Origin: Ruminococcus sp.
GTDB taxonomy: Bacteria > Bacillota > Clostridia > Oscillospirales > Ruminococcaceae
Assembly: GCA_019420505.1 (NCBI GenBank)
Contig: JAHZHC010000007.1
Location: 62,001-126,000 of the forward strand
Direction of reading: 5' to 3'
Length of the DNA: 64,000 nucleotides
Part shown: piece by piece, positions 52,424-61,803 of the stretch
How the letters are laid out: every line of letters starts with the position of its first letter
How positions within the stretch are numbered: the first letter of the stretch is position 1
Program-made: the position numbers and the translations under genes
The notes under the pieces: generated by a model
What the model saw: the letters and a program-made list of their open reading frames with translations, nothing else
What the model was told of the DNA's origin: nothing
Databases searched by the model: none

Positions 52424-54886
52424 ATGATTTTATTGCTTAATGATAAATGGAAAATGAACAAGGCAGGATGCAGTGAAAAACTGGATTGTTGTGTACCTTG
52501 TTCAGTATACAAGACTTTAATAGAGCATGGGAAAATTCCTGATCCTTATTATCGTGAAAATGAATTTATTTCTACGGAAATATGTGATGATGACTATGAT
52601 TTTTCAACGGAATTTGAAGCAGAAAATGAACTTCTCGAAAGCTCAAGAGTTATTCTCAGATTTGATGGAATTGACACATTAGCTGATGTGTTTGTAAACG
52701 ATTGTTTTGTGGGCAGTGCGGATAATATGCACAGGATCTGGGAATTTGATGTTAAAAAAACGGTTAAGCCCGGTCGGAACAAAGTTGTTGTAAAAATAAA
52801 ATCTCCCAATAAATATATTGCTGAAAAACATGCGAAAAGGCCTTTATGGGGTGTTGACACGACCATGGAAGGTTATACGCACATAAGAAAAGCACATTGC
52901 ATGTTTGGATGGGACTGGGGTCCTAAGCTGCCTGACATGGGAATATGGAGGGATGTTAAGCTTCTGGCGTTATCATACGGAAGGATTAAAGACGTACATT
53001 TTACACAGATACACAGTGGAAACAAGGTTGAACTGAAATGTGATGTAAATTCCGAATATTCTGAAAATCATATTGCAAGGCTTGAAGTGACTTCACCCAA
53101 CGGAGAAATTATTGCTGACGGGGAAGCCCGAACAGGACATGGGAAATGTGTAATTAAATGCAGCATTGAAAATCCACAGCTTTGGTGGGCTAACGGATAC
53201 GGTGATCAGCCTTTATATAAGTGCAGGATTATACTTGAAAATGCAAGCGGCGAAACGGTTGACGAGGACGTAAAGAGAATAGGTTTGAGAACTCTGACTA
53301 TAAGTCAGGACAAGGATCAATGGGGCGAGGAATTCTGTTTCAAGCTCAACGGCAAGAAGATTTTTGCTATGGGAGCAAATTATATTCCCGAAGATCAGAT
53401 AGTTACACGCTGTTCTGAAGAACGGACAAGATATTTGCTGGAACAATGCAAGAAGGCAAATTTCAATTTTATCAGAGTCTGGGGCGGAGGATATTATCCT
53501 GACGATTATTTTTATGATTATTGTGATGAAAACGGTTTAATCGTATGGCAGGATTTTATGTTTGCATGTTCAACATTTCTGCTTACAGATGAATTCCGCA
53601 ATACTGTTATTGAAGAAGTAAGAGATAATATTATCAGACTGAGAAATCATGCGTCGTTAGGACTTTGGTGCGGAAACAATGAAATTGAATCTATGTGGGA
53701 AGGCTGGGGGATACCTGATGATCCACAGTCAAAAGCTGATTATCTGACGCAGTTTGAAGAGATTATACCTGAAATTATCAAGGAGCTTTCTCCTGAGATT
53801 TTTTACTGGCCGTCATCACCGTCTTCGGGGGGAGGATTCAATAACTCATCTTCTAATCATGCGGGGGATATGCATTATTGGGATGTTTGGCATAATTTTA
53901 AACCAATTGAGGCTTTCAGGCAATATTATTATCGTTTTTGTTCGGAATATGGCTTTGAATCTGTTCCGTCAATTAAAACTATAAAGACATTTGCTGATGA
54001 GAGCAAGGGAGATTTTGATCTGATGTCTCCTGTTATGGAAGCACATCAGAAATGCGTTGAGGGAAATGAAAAAATCATGTTCTATTTAGCGCAGATGACA
54101 AGGTATCCTTATAGTTTCAAAAGGTTGATTTATTCATCTCAGCTTGTGCAGGCAGACTGCATACGTTCAAATGTAGAACATATGAGACGTGCAAGAGGAC
54201 GGTGTATGGGTTCTGCATACTGGCAGGTCAACGATTCAAATCCTGTTATATCATGGTCAAGTATAGATTATTTTAACCGATGGAAGGGATTGCATTATTA
54301 TGCACGGAAGTTTTATGCACCTGTATTGTTATCAGTAGATGACAGCGATTCACTTCACCCGATTTTTAATATATCAAACGAAACCATGAATGATTTCTCC
54401 GGAAAGATAATATGGAATATCAGAAACAACAGAGCTGAAATTCTGGAAGGCGGAGAGATGGATGCTGAATGTTTACAGCTTTCGGCATGTAATGTTGGTT
54501 CAATTGATTTATCAATGTATCTGAAGAACAGAGATGATATGCGGGAAAAATATCTTGAATATTGTCTTATCAGCGGTGGTCAGGTTATAGGCAGGGGTAC
54601 TACGATTTTTGTAAGACCAAAGGAATTTGTATTTCTTCCGCCGAAGATCCAATACAGACTTGAGGAAAAAGAGGACAGATTTATTTTAGAATTCAGCTCA
54701 GAGAATTTTGCAAAGTCGGTTTGTCTTGATCTAATTGACGGGGACTGTGTTTTTTCAGATAACTGGTTTGATATTCACGGAAATGAAAAGGTCAGAGTTG
54801 AGATCCTGAAAAGTGATATTAACAGGACATATACTAAAGAAGATCTGGAAAAGGCGCTGAATATTCAGTCAAATTATGAGGAATAA
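52424..54886 (+). CDS. Glycoside hydrolase family 2 beta-mannosidase
   Basis: The 820-residue enzyme follows the GH2 order: a sugar-binding jelly roll (1-190, with RFDGIDTLADVFVND), an Ig-like domain, then the catalytic barrel (about 290-600). The acid/base is E420 in WCGNNEIE and the nucleophile E508 in SEYGFES. FGWDWGPKLPDMGIW and VWGGGYYPDD are characteristic of beta-mannosidases rather than beta-galactosidases. There is no signal peptide, so it should cleave imported manno-oligosaccharides or N-glycan fragments in the cytosol. AGGAGA lies 9 bases before the ATG. No sugar transporter is adjacent. Confidence 0.93.
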   Translation: MILLLNDKWKMNKAGCSEKLDCCVPCSVYKTLIEHGKIPDPYYRENEFISTEICDDDYDFSTEFEAENELLESSRVILRFDGIDTLADVFVNDCFVGSADNMHRIWEFDVKKTVKPGRNKVVVKIKSPNKYIAEKHAKRPLWGVDTTMEGYTHIRKAHCMFGWDWGPKLPDMGIWRDVKLLALSYGRIKDVHFTQIHSGNKVELKCDVNSEYSENHIARLEVTSPNGEIIADGEARTGHGKCVIKCSIENPQLWWANGYGDQPLYKCRIILENASGETVDEDVKRIGLRTLTISQDKDQWGEEFCFKLNGKKIFAMGANYIPEDQIVTRCSEERTRYLLEQCKKANFNFIRVWGGGYYPDDYFYDYCDENGLIVWQDFMFACSTFLLTDEFRNTVIEEVRDNIIRLRNHASLGLWCGNNEIESMWEGWGIPDDPQSKADYLTQFEEIIPEIIKELSPEIFYWPSSPSSGGGFNNSSSNHAGDMHYWDVWHNFKPIEAFRQYYYRFCSEYGFESVPSIKTIKTFADESKGDFDLMSPVMEAHQKCVEGNEKIMFYLAQMTRYPYSFKRLIYSSQLVQADCIRSNVEHMRRARGRCMGSAYWQVNDSNPVISWSSIDYFNRWKGLHYYARKFYAPVLLSVDDSDSLHPIFNISNETMNDFSGKIIWNIRNNRAEILEGGEMDAECLQLSACNVGSIDLSMYLKNRDDMREKYLEYCLISGGQVIGRGTTIFVRPKEFVFLPPKIQYRLEEKEDRFILEFSSENFAKSVCLDLIDGDCVFSDNWFDIHGNEKVRVEILKSDINRTYTKEDLEKALNIQSNYEE

Positions 54887-54930
54887 CAAGGATTGTGCAA
54901 AATATTATATTGTTGAATTTTTAAAATGAT

Positions 54931-54966
54931 AAAAGCAGGAGGCATTCTTACCTCCTGCTTTTTTAT
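54931..54966. terminator. Bidirectional terminator between the beta-mannosidase gene and gerC
   Basis: AAAAGCAGGAGG (54931-54942) and CCTCCTGCTTTT (54951-54962), loop CATTCTTA, T-run on the plus side and A4 on the other. Confidence 0.9.
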
Positions 54967-56189
54967 TTTGCAACACATTTCACATTTATATTAAATGAAG
55001 TATTTGCTTTTAAAACATCAAATTTATCCTCATATTCAAGATGAATTTTCGGATAATAATGTCTTATGAGTCTGCACAAATCAAAGATATCGGCATTATA
55101 TTCAAACATAACTTTATTGAAGGTGTCTTCACATTGTTTTTTTATTTCACTTTCAATCAGCGAAGCTATTTTTTCTTTATCGGACTCTGTATACCTGCTA
55201 TTGTCTGTAGTTGCAACAATTGAAAGATCCACATTGTATAATATTTTATTGTCTTTTATTTTCACCTTGGATTTTGAGCAGCGTTTAATTAAGTCAACGC
55301 CGATATTTCTACCTTCAAAATCAACGGTGACCATACCGTATTGTGTACGGTCATTTATAAAGTTTACACATTGGGTTTCCTGTGGATTCAGTTCACCGAC
55401 AATTTTACCATGGCTGATTACAGCGTTTTTATCTATAGAAATTACTGAAGCTTGATTAGACTGGCTTTCTTCACCGCCGCCGGACTGACCTTGATTTTCT
55501 TGACCGCTGCTTTGATTTCCGCCTTGTCCTTCGCCTGAAGATGACTGTCCTTCAGAGGATTCTCCGCCTTGTTCATTCTGAGAAGATTCATCCTGTTGAT
55601 TGAGAGAAATTACAGGCAAGGCGGCGGATTTATCAGATTTTCTGCACTGATTAATAAAATCCACCATACTTGACGGAATGGCTGATCCTTTATCCCGATA
55701 CATATCAACTATTTCTTTAAAATTTTCCATGGTAATAGTACCTGTCGGGATTTGTACATTAAGCACTTCTTTAGCGGTATTCTCTGCAAGAACAACATCT
55801 ACGCCAAGAAAATTATCTTTATTTCTTATAAAATAGCTCAGAAGATCCTCGGGATCGGATAAATCGGTTTTAGAACCTATTACTATTACCTGATTGTGGC
55901 CTATAAAAATATAGTTTCCAAGCTGTTTTTCACACAAAGACATTGCTTCGTTAAATGTCGGCGCTGTGTTTGATATAATACGTGTATTAGATTTGCTGGG
56001 ATCAATTTGAGTATCCGAGCCAGCGCCATCAGACTTGAAAATCTGAAGGGTAACAGTACAGCCCGAATCATCCTCATCTATTCCTACGGCATGGACGAGA
56101 GTTCTATCGGATATTTCAATAGAACTGTCATTTCCGATCGATACAAATAAAAGCAGCAGAATTATAATCCAAACATTAAATCGTTTCAA
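54963..56189 (-). CDS. gerC: Ger(x)C-family spore germination protein, no lipobox cysteine seen
   Basis: The 408-residue C subunit of a GerA-type germinant receptor has the family features: DRTLVHAVGIDEDD, a central GNYIFIGHNQVIVIG segment, and the C-terminal GerC domain (about 250-400, with GKIVGELNPQETQCVNF). These proteins are normally lipoproteins on the spore inner membrane. Here the hydrophobic N-terminus ends in FVSIGNDSS, with Asn20 where the lipid-modified Cys would sit, so it may stay anchored by an uncleaved signal. Residues 198-246 are a Ser/Gly/Gln/Glu-rich low-complexity insert. It is third in the gerA-B-C operon, 14 bases after gerB. Confidence 0.88.
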   Translation of the reverse strand: MKRFNVWIIILLLLFVSIGNDSSIEISDRTLVHAVGIDEDDSGCTVTLQIFKSDGAGSDTQIDPSKSNTRIISNTAPTFNEAMSLCEKQLGNYIFIGHNQVIVIGSKTDLSDPEDLLSYFIRNKDNFLGVDVVLAENTAKEVLNVQIPTGTITMENFKEIVDMYRDKGSAIPSSMVDFINQCRKSDKSAALPVISLNQQDESSQNEQGGESSEGQSSSGEGQGGNQSSGQENQGQSGGGEESQSNQASVISIDKNAVISHGKIVGELNPQETQCVNFINDRTQYGMVTVDFEGRNIGVDLIKRCSKSKVKIKDNKILYNVDLSIVATTDNSRYTESDKEKIASLIESEIKKQCEDTFNKVMFEYNADIFDLCRLIRHYYPKIHLEYEDKFDVLKANTSFNINVKCVAK

Positions 56190-56203
56190 TTTGTCACCGC
56201 CTT

Positions 56204-57256
56204 TTAATTAGGATTTCTTTTTTTAAAGAAGAGTAAAATCAGTGGAATAACAGCAAGAAGAATTATCATTGCTAAGGTTTGAATTTTTGTAAAAGTAATA
56301 GCTTCCCATTTTTCTTTCATCAGAATCGGTAAGGTTACAGCCGAGGCAATTATAAGTGAACAGCCTTCTCCGATCGTCGGATTTAACTTCGGGAAAATCT
56401 GATGAATACAATATTGGGCACAGATTGTGAAAAGCGTAATTCTTATTACTGCGCATAAAGTCCAGAATAACATAAAGAAGGCTTCATAATGTTCGATAAT
56501 CTTTGTTTGAGAGAATGCTGAAAGTGTGAAGAACGGAAGTTTAGATAGTGTGACGTAGTCACCTAAAACAATTACAACTGCTAAAATTGAAATAAGTGTT
56601 ATAACAAGTTTAATGCTTAAATAACCATACACGGTTTTTGACGGGCGGTTTCTCAAAGCTTCCAAAAGGATAATGAATGCTGCTAATTCCTGTGAAGCTG
56701 AAAGAAATTTCGGTATGGTTTTTATAACATCTGAGACTGGACTTTTAACGGCTATATTAAGTTCGATAAAATCAATATGATGTTCAAAGCCTGTTAACAC
56801 AAGAGCAAGGCTTATAAGAGTTACAACAGCAATAATTCCGGTTGTTCTGGCAAGCGTGGAGATCCCTGTATAGGCAACATAAAGGGAAGCAGCGGAAACG
56901 ACTAATATTACTGCCCATGAAGCATAGGTATCGGAGAAGCAATATTCCAGGAAAAATGTTAAATTCCCCATTGAATCTATTAATGCCCATAAAGAAATTA
57001 ACAGGAAAAGTACACTGATGGATATTCCCAGAGCCCGGCTTTTTGCATTTGTAAATGAAAAAATGCCTTCACCTTTGTTTCTTTTATAAAATATAATTAT
57101 AGGAATCATAAGAATTCCCTGAAGAAGAGTTGTGACGACGGCAGAAATCATTAAAATTACGCCGTTTTCATCCTTATCGGGAATATAGGTCATAATCGTA
57201 AAAAGCTTACAGCATAAAAGTATAGTTATAAATTGCAGAGATGATATTTTTCTCAT
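56204..57256 (-). CDS. gerB: GerAB/YndE-family spore germination permease
   Basis: The 350-residue integral membrane protein has about ten hydrophobic segments in the amino-acid/polyamine/organocation transporter fold used by GerAB. It starts KISSLQFITILLCCKLFTIMTYIPD and contains the conserved region SASQELAAFIILLEALRN near residue 190. In GerA receptors this subunit binds the germinant, often an amino acid, within the spore inner membrane. It lies 32 bases downstream of gerA and 14 upstream of gerC. Confidence 0.9.
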   Translation of the reverse strand: MRKISSLQFITILLCCKLFTIMTYIPDKDENGVILMISAVVTTLLQGILMIPIIIFYKRNKGEGIFSFTNAKSRALGISISVLFLLISLWALIDSMGNLTFFLEYCFSDTYASWAVILVVSAASLYVAYTGISTLARTTGIIAVVTLISLALVLTGFEHHIDFIELNIAVKSPVSDVIKTIPKFLSASQELAAFIILLEALRNRPSKTVYGYLSIKLVITLISILAVVIVLGDYVTLSKLPFFTLSAFSQTKIIEHYEAFFMLFWTLCAVIRITLFTICAQYCIHQIFPKLNPTIGEGCSLIIASAVTLPILMKEKWEAITFTKIQTLAMIILLAVIPLILLFFKKRNPN

Positions 57257-57288
57257 TAAAACACCAATCCTTTAGAAATGTTGCGTCT

Positions 57289-58776
57289 TTATTTGTCTTC
57301 TGTATAGTCTTCAATTGTGGAGTGGCTTTTCTCCATGGATTTGAAGGAAGCTCTTGTGAAAACATCCATGCTTCCACGTTTTGAAAAGGGTGAAACCGGG
57401 GCGGTATAAGGTATATTGAATTCGTCCATTGCACAGACATTGGCAATTATAACGATGCCGCAGATTGCGATGCCTAAAAAGCCTGCCGAGCCTCCTGCAA
57501 GTATAAATGCAAGTCTTAATATTGAGGTTTGCTGATTAAGGCTTGGTATAATAAACGAAGCTGTTGCAGTCAATCCTACTATAATTAACAGCGGAGCAGA
57601 GATAATACCGCTTTTCACGGCGGCGTCTCCGATAATCAGACCGCCGACTATCGAAACTGCACTTCCCACCGCTGAAGGCAGACGAATGCTTGCCTCACGC
57701 ATAAGCTCCAGAAGCGCCATAATAATAAGAACCTCAAAGAACAACGGATATGGGGTTGCTTGTTCAGAAGCAGACAGATTAAGAAGCAGCTTCAGATTCA
57801 GCATTTCGGGATGGTAGCTTGCTGCCGCTACATAAATGCCGGGAAATGCAACGGCAAGAAAAAATGCCAGATATCTTATCCATCTGAGATAAGTTGTAAA
57901 ATAGCTTTTCCAGCAGTAGTCATCAATGGTTTTAAAATTTTCTACAAAAAGTGTAGGGCAAACAAGCGCAAAGGGTGTTCCGTCAATGAGTATACATACT
58001 TTTCCGTCATTGATTTTTGTACAGAGCACATCAGGACGCTCTGTGTTTCCGATATTAGAAAACAGATTTTCCTGTATTCGTTCTTCCAGAAACGGTCTGA
58101 TATATCCGCTGGAAATAACCGTATCAAGTTTAATGTTTTTTAATTTTTTTCTTATTCTGTCTACCATTTCCGGCGGTGCTTTGTCCTGCATATAAACTAT
58201 GCATATGTCAGTAGAGGAAAGCTCGCCGACTTGAAGCATCTCAAATCTCAGAGCCGGACTTTTTATTCTTCGGCGAATGAGAGATATATTTGTTCTTATT
58301 ACCTCTGCAAACGCTTCCTGTGAACCCATGAGGTTATGCTCGCTTGTAGGTTCGGATATAGATTTCTTTTCATATCCTTGTATACCAAGGGCTATTCCTT
58401 TTTGAATGCCGTCGATAAAAATCAGTGCAAACCCTGAGAAGAGATCCTGCATTACACTGCCGTAAGTGTAAAGGATATGGCGTTCGGCAGTAAGCAGGCT
58501 TTGTTTTGTGACAAACTGATATACTCCCACATTCGGGTTTTCATCCTTTGGAATATTTATTCCCATAAGAGGCTGAAAAACCAGTTCAGCCATTGCGTTC
58601 GTTGATACCATTCCTTCAATAGTGACAAGAGCGCACGGTGCACCGCATATATTTATTTCCATAACATTCAGATCCATGGTGTTGCCGGTTATAGATCTGC
58701 AATCCAATATAATCTGATCAAGTCTTGATGCGATTTTTACATCTTTATAATTTTTGAAATCAGGTGAACTGCTCAT
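57289..58776 (-). CDS. gerA: GerA/SpoVAF-family spore germination protein (A subunit)
   Basis: The 495-residue A subunit has a soluble N-terminal part (about 1-290) with LFSGFALIFIDG and a conserved proline-containing strand ahead of LRRRIKSPALRFEMLQVG. IDGTPFALVCPTLFVENF precedes the membrane domain of four to five segments (about 300-450), which includes LRLAFILAGGSAGFLG. It is first of the gerA-gerB-gerC operon, encoding one complete germinant receptor. AAAGGAT lies 6 bases before the ATG. A perfect AAAAAGC/GCTTTTT hairpin (about 58790-58810) sits just upstream of that ribosome site. Confidence 0.92.
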   Translation of the reverse strand: MSSSPDFKNYKDVKIASRLDQIILDCRSITGNTMDLNVMEINICGAPCALVTIEGMVSTNAMAELVFQPLMGINIPKDENPNVGVYQFVTKQSLLTAERHILYTYGSVMQDLFSGFALIFIDGIQKGIALGIQGYEKKSISEPTSEHNLMGSQEAFAEVIRTNISLIRRRIKSPALRFEMLQVGELSSTDICIVYMQDKAPPEMVDRIRKKLKNIKLDTVISSGYIRPFLEERIQENLFSNIGNTERPDVLCTKINDGKVCILIDGTPFALVCPTLFVENFKTIDDYCWKSYFTTYLRWIRYLAFFLAVAFPGIYVAAASYHPEMLNLKLLLNLSASEQATPYPLFFEVLIIMALLELMREASIRLPSAVGSAVSIVGGLIIGDAAVKSGIISAPLLIIVGLTATASFIIPSLNQQTSILRLAFILAGGSAGFLGIAICGIVIIANVCAMDEFNIPYTAPVSPFSKRGSMDVFTRASFKSMEKSHSTIEDYTEDK

Positions 58777-58824
58777 TTTTTATCCTTTCTTAAAAAGCAT
58801 TGCTTTTTAAATTTCTATCCTTGA

Positions 58825-58854
58825 TATTGTTAGCTTATTAAAGCTGAATATTCA
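58825..58854 (-). promoter_or_regulatory. Possible sigma-G promoter of the gerA operon
   Basis: Read on minus: TGAATA (58849-58854), 17 bases, AACAATA (58825-58831). The -35 fits the forespore sigma-G pattern; the -10 matches CATACTA at 4 of 7 positions. Confidence 0.35.
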
Positions 58855-58913
58855 GGAATGTTAAGAGAATATTATTAAAGAACTTATTTTAATGAAAATC
58901 GGAGGTAAAAGCT

Positions 58914-59588
58914 TTGCTTATAGTATTTTTTCGTGCAATAATTCTTTATATAATAATTATTTTTTCAATCAGGCTTATGGGGAAACGCCAGTTAGGAGAA
59001 TTACAGCCCTCGGAACTGGTTGTTACCATTCTGATGTCTAATATTGCAACTTTACCTATCGAAGATATAAACATACCTATGATAATGGGAGTTGTGCCTA
59101 TTTTTACTTTAGTTTGTCTTGATGTAGCTTTATCTCATTTGTCACTTTTTTCAAGAGGATTCAGAAGAATTATTTCCGGAAGTCCAAAGATTATTATAAC
59201 TGACGGAAAAATAGATCAAAAGCAAATGAAGAAATTAAGGTTTACTATTGACGATCTGATGGAATCGCTGAGAAGCGTTCAGGTTTTTGATATTTCCGAA
59301 GTACAGCTTGCTATAGTTGAAACGACCGGCAAAATTTCAGTTTATCAGAAACAGAGTCTACAGCCGTGTACACCTCAGGATATGGGAATAAATAAAAAGT
59401 GCAAGAATCCTCCTCAACTTATCATTGATGATGGAGAAATAGTGGAAAATGCTTTGAAGTTTATCGGGTTAGATAAAAAATGGCTTAATAACATTTTGAA
59501 AAAGGAGCAGTGCGGTCTTAATGATGTTTTTATGATGGTTGCGGACGAGGATAAAACCTATAAGCTTGTAAGGAGGGAATCGGAATGA
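58914..59588 (+). CDS. DUF421 (YetF-family) membrane protein
   Basis: The 224-residue protein has three N-terminal membrane segments (about 1-70), including the family motif RLMGKRQLGELQPSELVVTILMSN. A cytosolic DUF421 domain follows, with SPKIIITDGKIDQKQMKKLRFT and a second small domain. YetF-like proteins are common in spore formers, and several affect spore properties, but the activity is unknown. The start is TTG 58914 with GGAGGT 7 bases ahead. The stop overlaps the next start by four bases (ATGA). Confidence 0.88.
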   Translation: MLIVFFRAIILYIIIIFSIRLMGKRQLGELQPSELVVTILMSNIATLPIEDINIPMIMGVVPIFTLVCLDVALSHLSLFSRGFRRIISGSPKIIITDGKIDQKQMKKLRFTIDDLMESLRSVQVFDISEVQLAIVETTGKISVYQKQSLQPCTPQDMGINKKCKNPPQLIIDDGEIVENALKFIGLDKKWLNNILKKEQCGLNDVFMMVADEDKTYKLVRRESE

Positions 59589-59959
59589 AGAGAATAACCT
59601 TGTGCTTAGTGATTTTTGCTGCAATAATAGTTATTTCAGCCGGTTCTCTTTTTATGCTGAATAAAAATAATAAAGAACTTACAGGAAAAATTGATGAGAT
59701 CATTGAGCTTTATAACAAGGAATCAGATGAAATTTCGGATAAAGTCAATGAACTGGAAGAATATTGGGAGGATTATTATATTCGTATTTCATTTGTCGCA
59801 CAGTCTTCCACGCTTGATGATATTTCATATTCGGTTGCAAAGCTGCTTCCACTTTATGAACAGGATTCTGATGAATTTGTTTCTGAGTGCGAAAGCATAA
59901 AATATTGGATAAAACGTGTTTATGACAGCCAGTTTCCGCATTTTTATTCTGTATTTTAA
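59585..59959 (+). CDS. DUF4363-like membrane-anchored protein
   Basis: The 124-residue protein has one N-terminal membrane segment (residues 4-24, basic before it) and a helical outer part rich in Glu and aromatic residues (ELEEYWEDYYIRISFV). It matches the DUF4363 proteins usually encoded right after DUF421 in clostridia, and here the two genes overlap by 4 bases. The pairing implies a joint complex in the cell or spore membrane; the role is unknown. Confidence 0.8.
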   Translation: MKRITLCLVIFAAIIVISAGSLFMLNKNNKELTGKIDEIIELYNKESDEISDKVNELEEYWEDYYIRISFVAQSSTLDDISYSVAKLLPLYEQDSDEFVSECESIKYWIKRVYDSQFPHFYSVF

Positions 59960-59967
59960 CACGTCTA

Positions 59968-59996
59968 TTGAAATGATTGGAAAAATGTATTATAAT
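59968..59996 (+). promoter_or_regulatory. Promoter of the beta-CASP hydrolase gene
   Basis: TTGAAA (59968-59973), 17 bases, TATAAT (59991-59996). The ATG is 46 bases downstream. Confidence 0.75.
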
Positions 59997-60041
59997 ATTA
60001 TTATAAATAAGGTTTTTTCAGCGTGAGCGAGGTGTTTTATA

Positions 60042-61628
60042 ATGAAAGTAACTTTTATCGGAGCAACACATGAAGTAACCGGAAGCTGTACATTTATTGA
60101 AGCCTGCGGAAAGAGATTTCTTGTGGATTTCGGAATGGAACAGGGGATTGATTTATATGAAAATAAACAGATTCCTTGTGCACCATCGGGCATTGACTTT
60201 GTGCTTCTGACACATGCTCATATTGATCATTCAGGACTTTTGCCGTTACTTTATGCGGGCGGTTTTTGCGGAAAAATATATGCAACTCAGGCCACATGCA
60301 ATCTTTGTGATATAATGCTGAGGGATTCAGCTCACATACAGGAATTTGAGGCTGAATGGCGTAACAGGAAGGGCAGAAGAAAAGGACAGGAAGAAATTGA
60401 ACCGCTTTATACTATGGAAGATGCTGAGGGAGTTATAAAGTGCCTTGTTCCTCATCAATATGATGAAAAATGTTTAATTTGTGACGGTATAGAGGTGCGT
60501 TTTATTGACGCAGGACATTTGTTAGGTTCAGCTTCTGTGGAAATATGGATCACAGAAAATGAAATAATAAAGAAATTTGTATTCTCGGGTGATATCGGAA
60601 ATCTTGATCAGCCTCTTATAAGAGATCCTCAGTATATAAATGAGGCGGATTATGTTATAATGGAATCAACATACGGAAACCGTATTCATGACAAACCGAT
60701 AGATTATTCAAGAGCTTTAGCGGACATTATTCAGGAAACCTTTGATATTGGAGGAAATGTGGTTATTCCGGCATTTTCAGTTGGCAGAACTCAGGAGATG
60801 CTTTATTTTATCCGTCATATCAAAACGGAGGGAATGGTGAAAAATCACGATAATTTCCCTGTTTATGTAGATTCGCCGCTGGCTATAGAAGCTACGGAAA
60901 TATTCAATAAAAATAAGGATTCATGCTTTGACGAGGAGGCAATGGATTTTATAAATAAAGGTATTAACCCGATTAAATTCGAGGGTTTAAAAATTGCTGT
61001 AACAAGCGATGAATCACGTGCTGTTAATTTTGACAGAACACCTAAAGTAATTATCTCTGCCAGTGGAATGTGCGAAGCGGGAAGAATTAAACATCATTTG
61101 AAGCACAATTTATGGAGAAGTGAATGTACTGTTCTTTTCGTAGGATATCAGGCTGTAAACACTTTAGGCAGAAAAATCTGCGATGGTGCCAAAAAGGTAA
61201 AGATATTCGGAGAAGAAATTGCTGTAAATGCAAAAATCAGCATTCTGCCGGGAGTAAGCGGTCATGCAGATTTTAACGGACTTAAGCGTTGGATCTCACA
61301 TATAAATAATCCTGATAAAGTTTTTGTAATTCACGGAGAAGATAAGGCTGCTGAGGAATTTACTCAGTATCTGAGAAACGATATGTCAATTGACGCTTAT
61401 TGTCCTTACAGCGGTGCAGTACTTGACGGAATCAGCGGTGAGTTTATTCAGGGTGAACCAATTAAAATTATAAAATCAGCTAATCGTACTTCCACTGCTT
61501 ATAATCGTCTTACATCGGCTTTGGAAAGACTTACGAGGCTGATAAATAAAAGTTCGGGTCTTACTAATAAAGAGCTTGCCAAAATGACTGACACATTAAA
61601 TAATTTATGCAGCAAATGGGAGGAGTAA
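60042..61628 (+). CDS. Metallo-beta-lactamase-fold beta-CASP hydrolase (RNA-processing exonuclease type)
   Basis: The 528-residue protein has the zinc motif THAHIDHSG near residue 65, a later Asp/His set (FIDAGHLLGSASVEIW and FSGDIGN), and a beta-CASP cap (about 210-370, with STYGNR and PAFSVGRTQE). The C-terminal RMMBL motif contains SGHADFNGLKRW and VFVIHGEDKAAEEF. This is the CPSF73/YSH1-like group, likely a ribonuclease; it is not RNase J by layout. The last 70 residues are a helical extension. GCGAGGTG lies 7 bases before the ATG. Confidence 0.88.
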   Translation: MKVTFIGATHEVTGSCTFIEACGKRFLVDFGMEQGIDLYENKQIPCAPSGIDFVLLTHAHIDHSGLLPLLYAGGFCGKIYATQATCNLCDIMLRDSAHIQEFEAEWRNRKGRRKGQEEIEPLYTMEDAEGVIKCLVPHQYDEKCLICDGIEVRFIDAGHLLGSASVEIWITENEIIKKFVFSGDIGNLDQPLIRDPQYINEADYVIMESTYGNRIHDKPIDYSRALADIIQETFDIGGNVVIPAFSVGRTQEMLYFIRHIKTEGMVKNHDNFPVYVDSPLAIEATEIFNKNKDSCFDEEAMDFINKGINPIKFEGLKIAVTSDESRAVNFDRTPKVIISASGMCEAGRIKHHLKHNLWRSECTVLFVGYQAVNTLGRKICDGAKKVKIFGEEIAVNAKISILPGVSGHADFNGLKRWISHINNPDKVFVIHGEDKAAEEFTQYLRNDMSIDAYCPYSGAVLDGISGEFIQGEPIKIIKSANRTSTAYNRLTSALERLTRLINKSSGLTNKELAKMTDTLNNLCSKWEE

Positions 61629-61767
61629 CCGCTTTTTGATTTTATACATACAATACTTATAACGTTTTGCGTTCTGTAAAGCTTAAATAACAGAATTACA
61701 GTCAGGCGTTTTAAAGAAGCAAGGAGAATGTTTTTGCATAAATATTAAAAATGCTGAAAACATCGGA

Positions 61768-61785
61768 AGGAGGATATGCTCCTTA
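61768..61785 (+). promoter_or_regulatory. Hairpin that sequesters an AAGGAGG site ahead of the nucleoside kinase gene
   Basis: AAGGAG (61768-61773) pairs with CTCCTT (61779-61784). The best anti-16S site is thus in a stem, 30 bases before the likely start. Confidence 0.4.
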
Positions 61786-61803
61786 AAGGGCATGGTCATA
61801 AAA

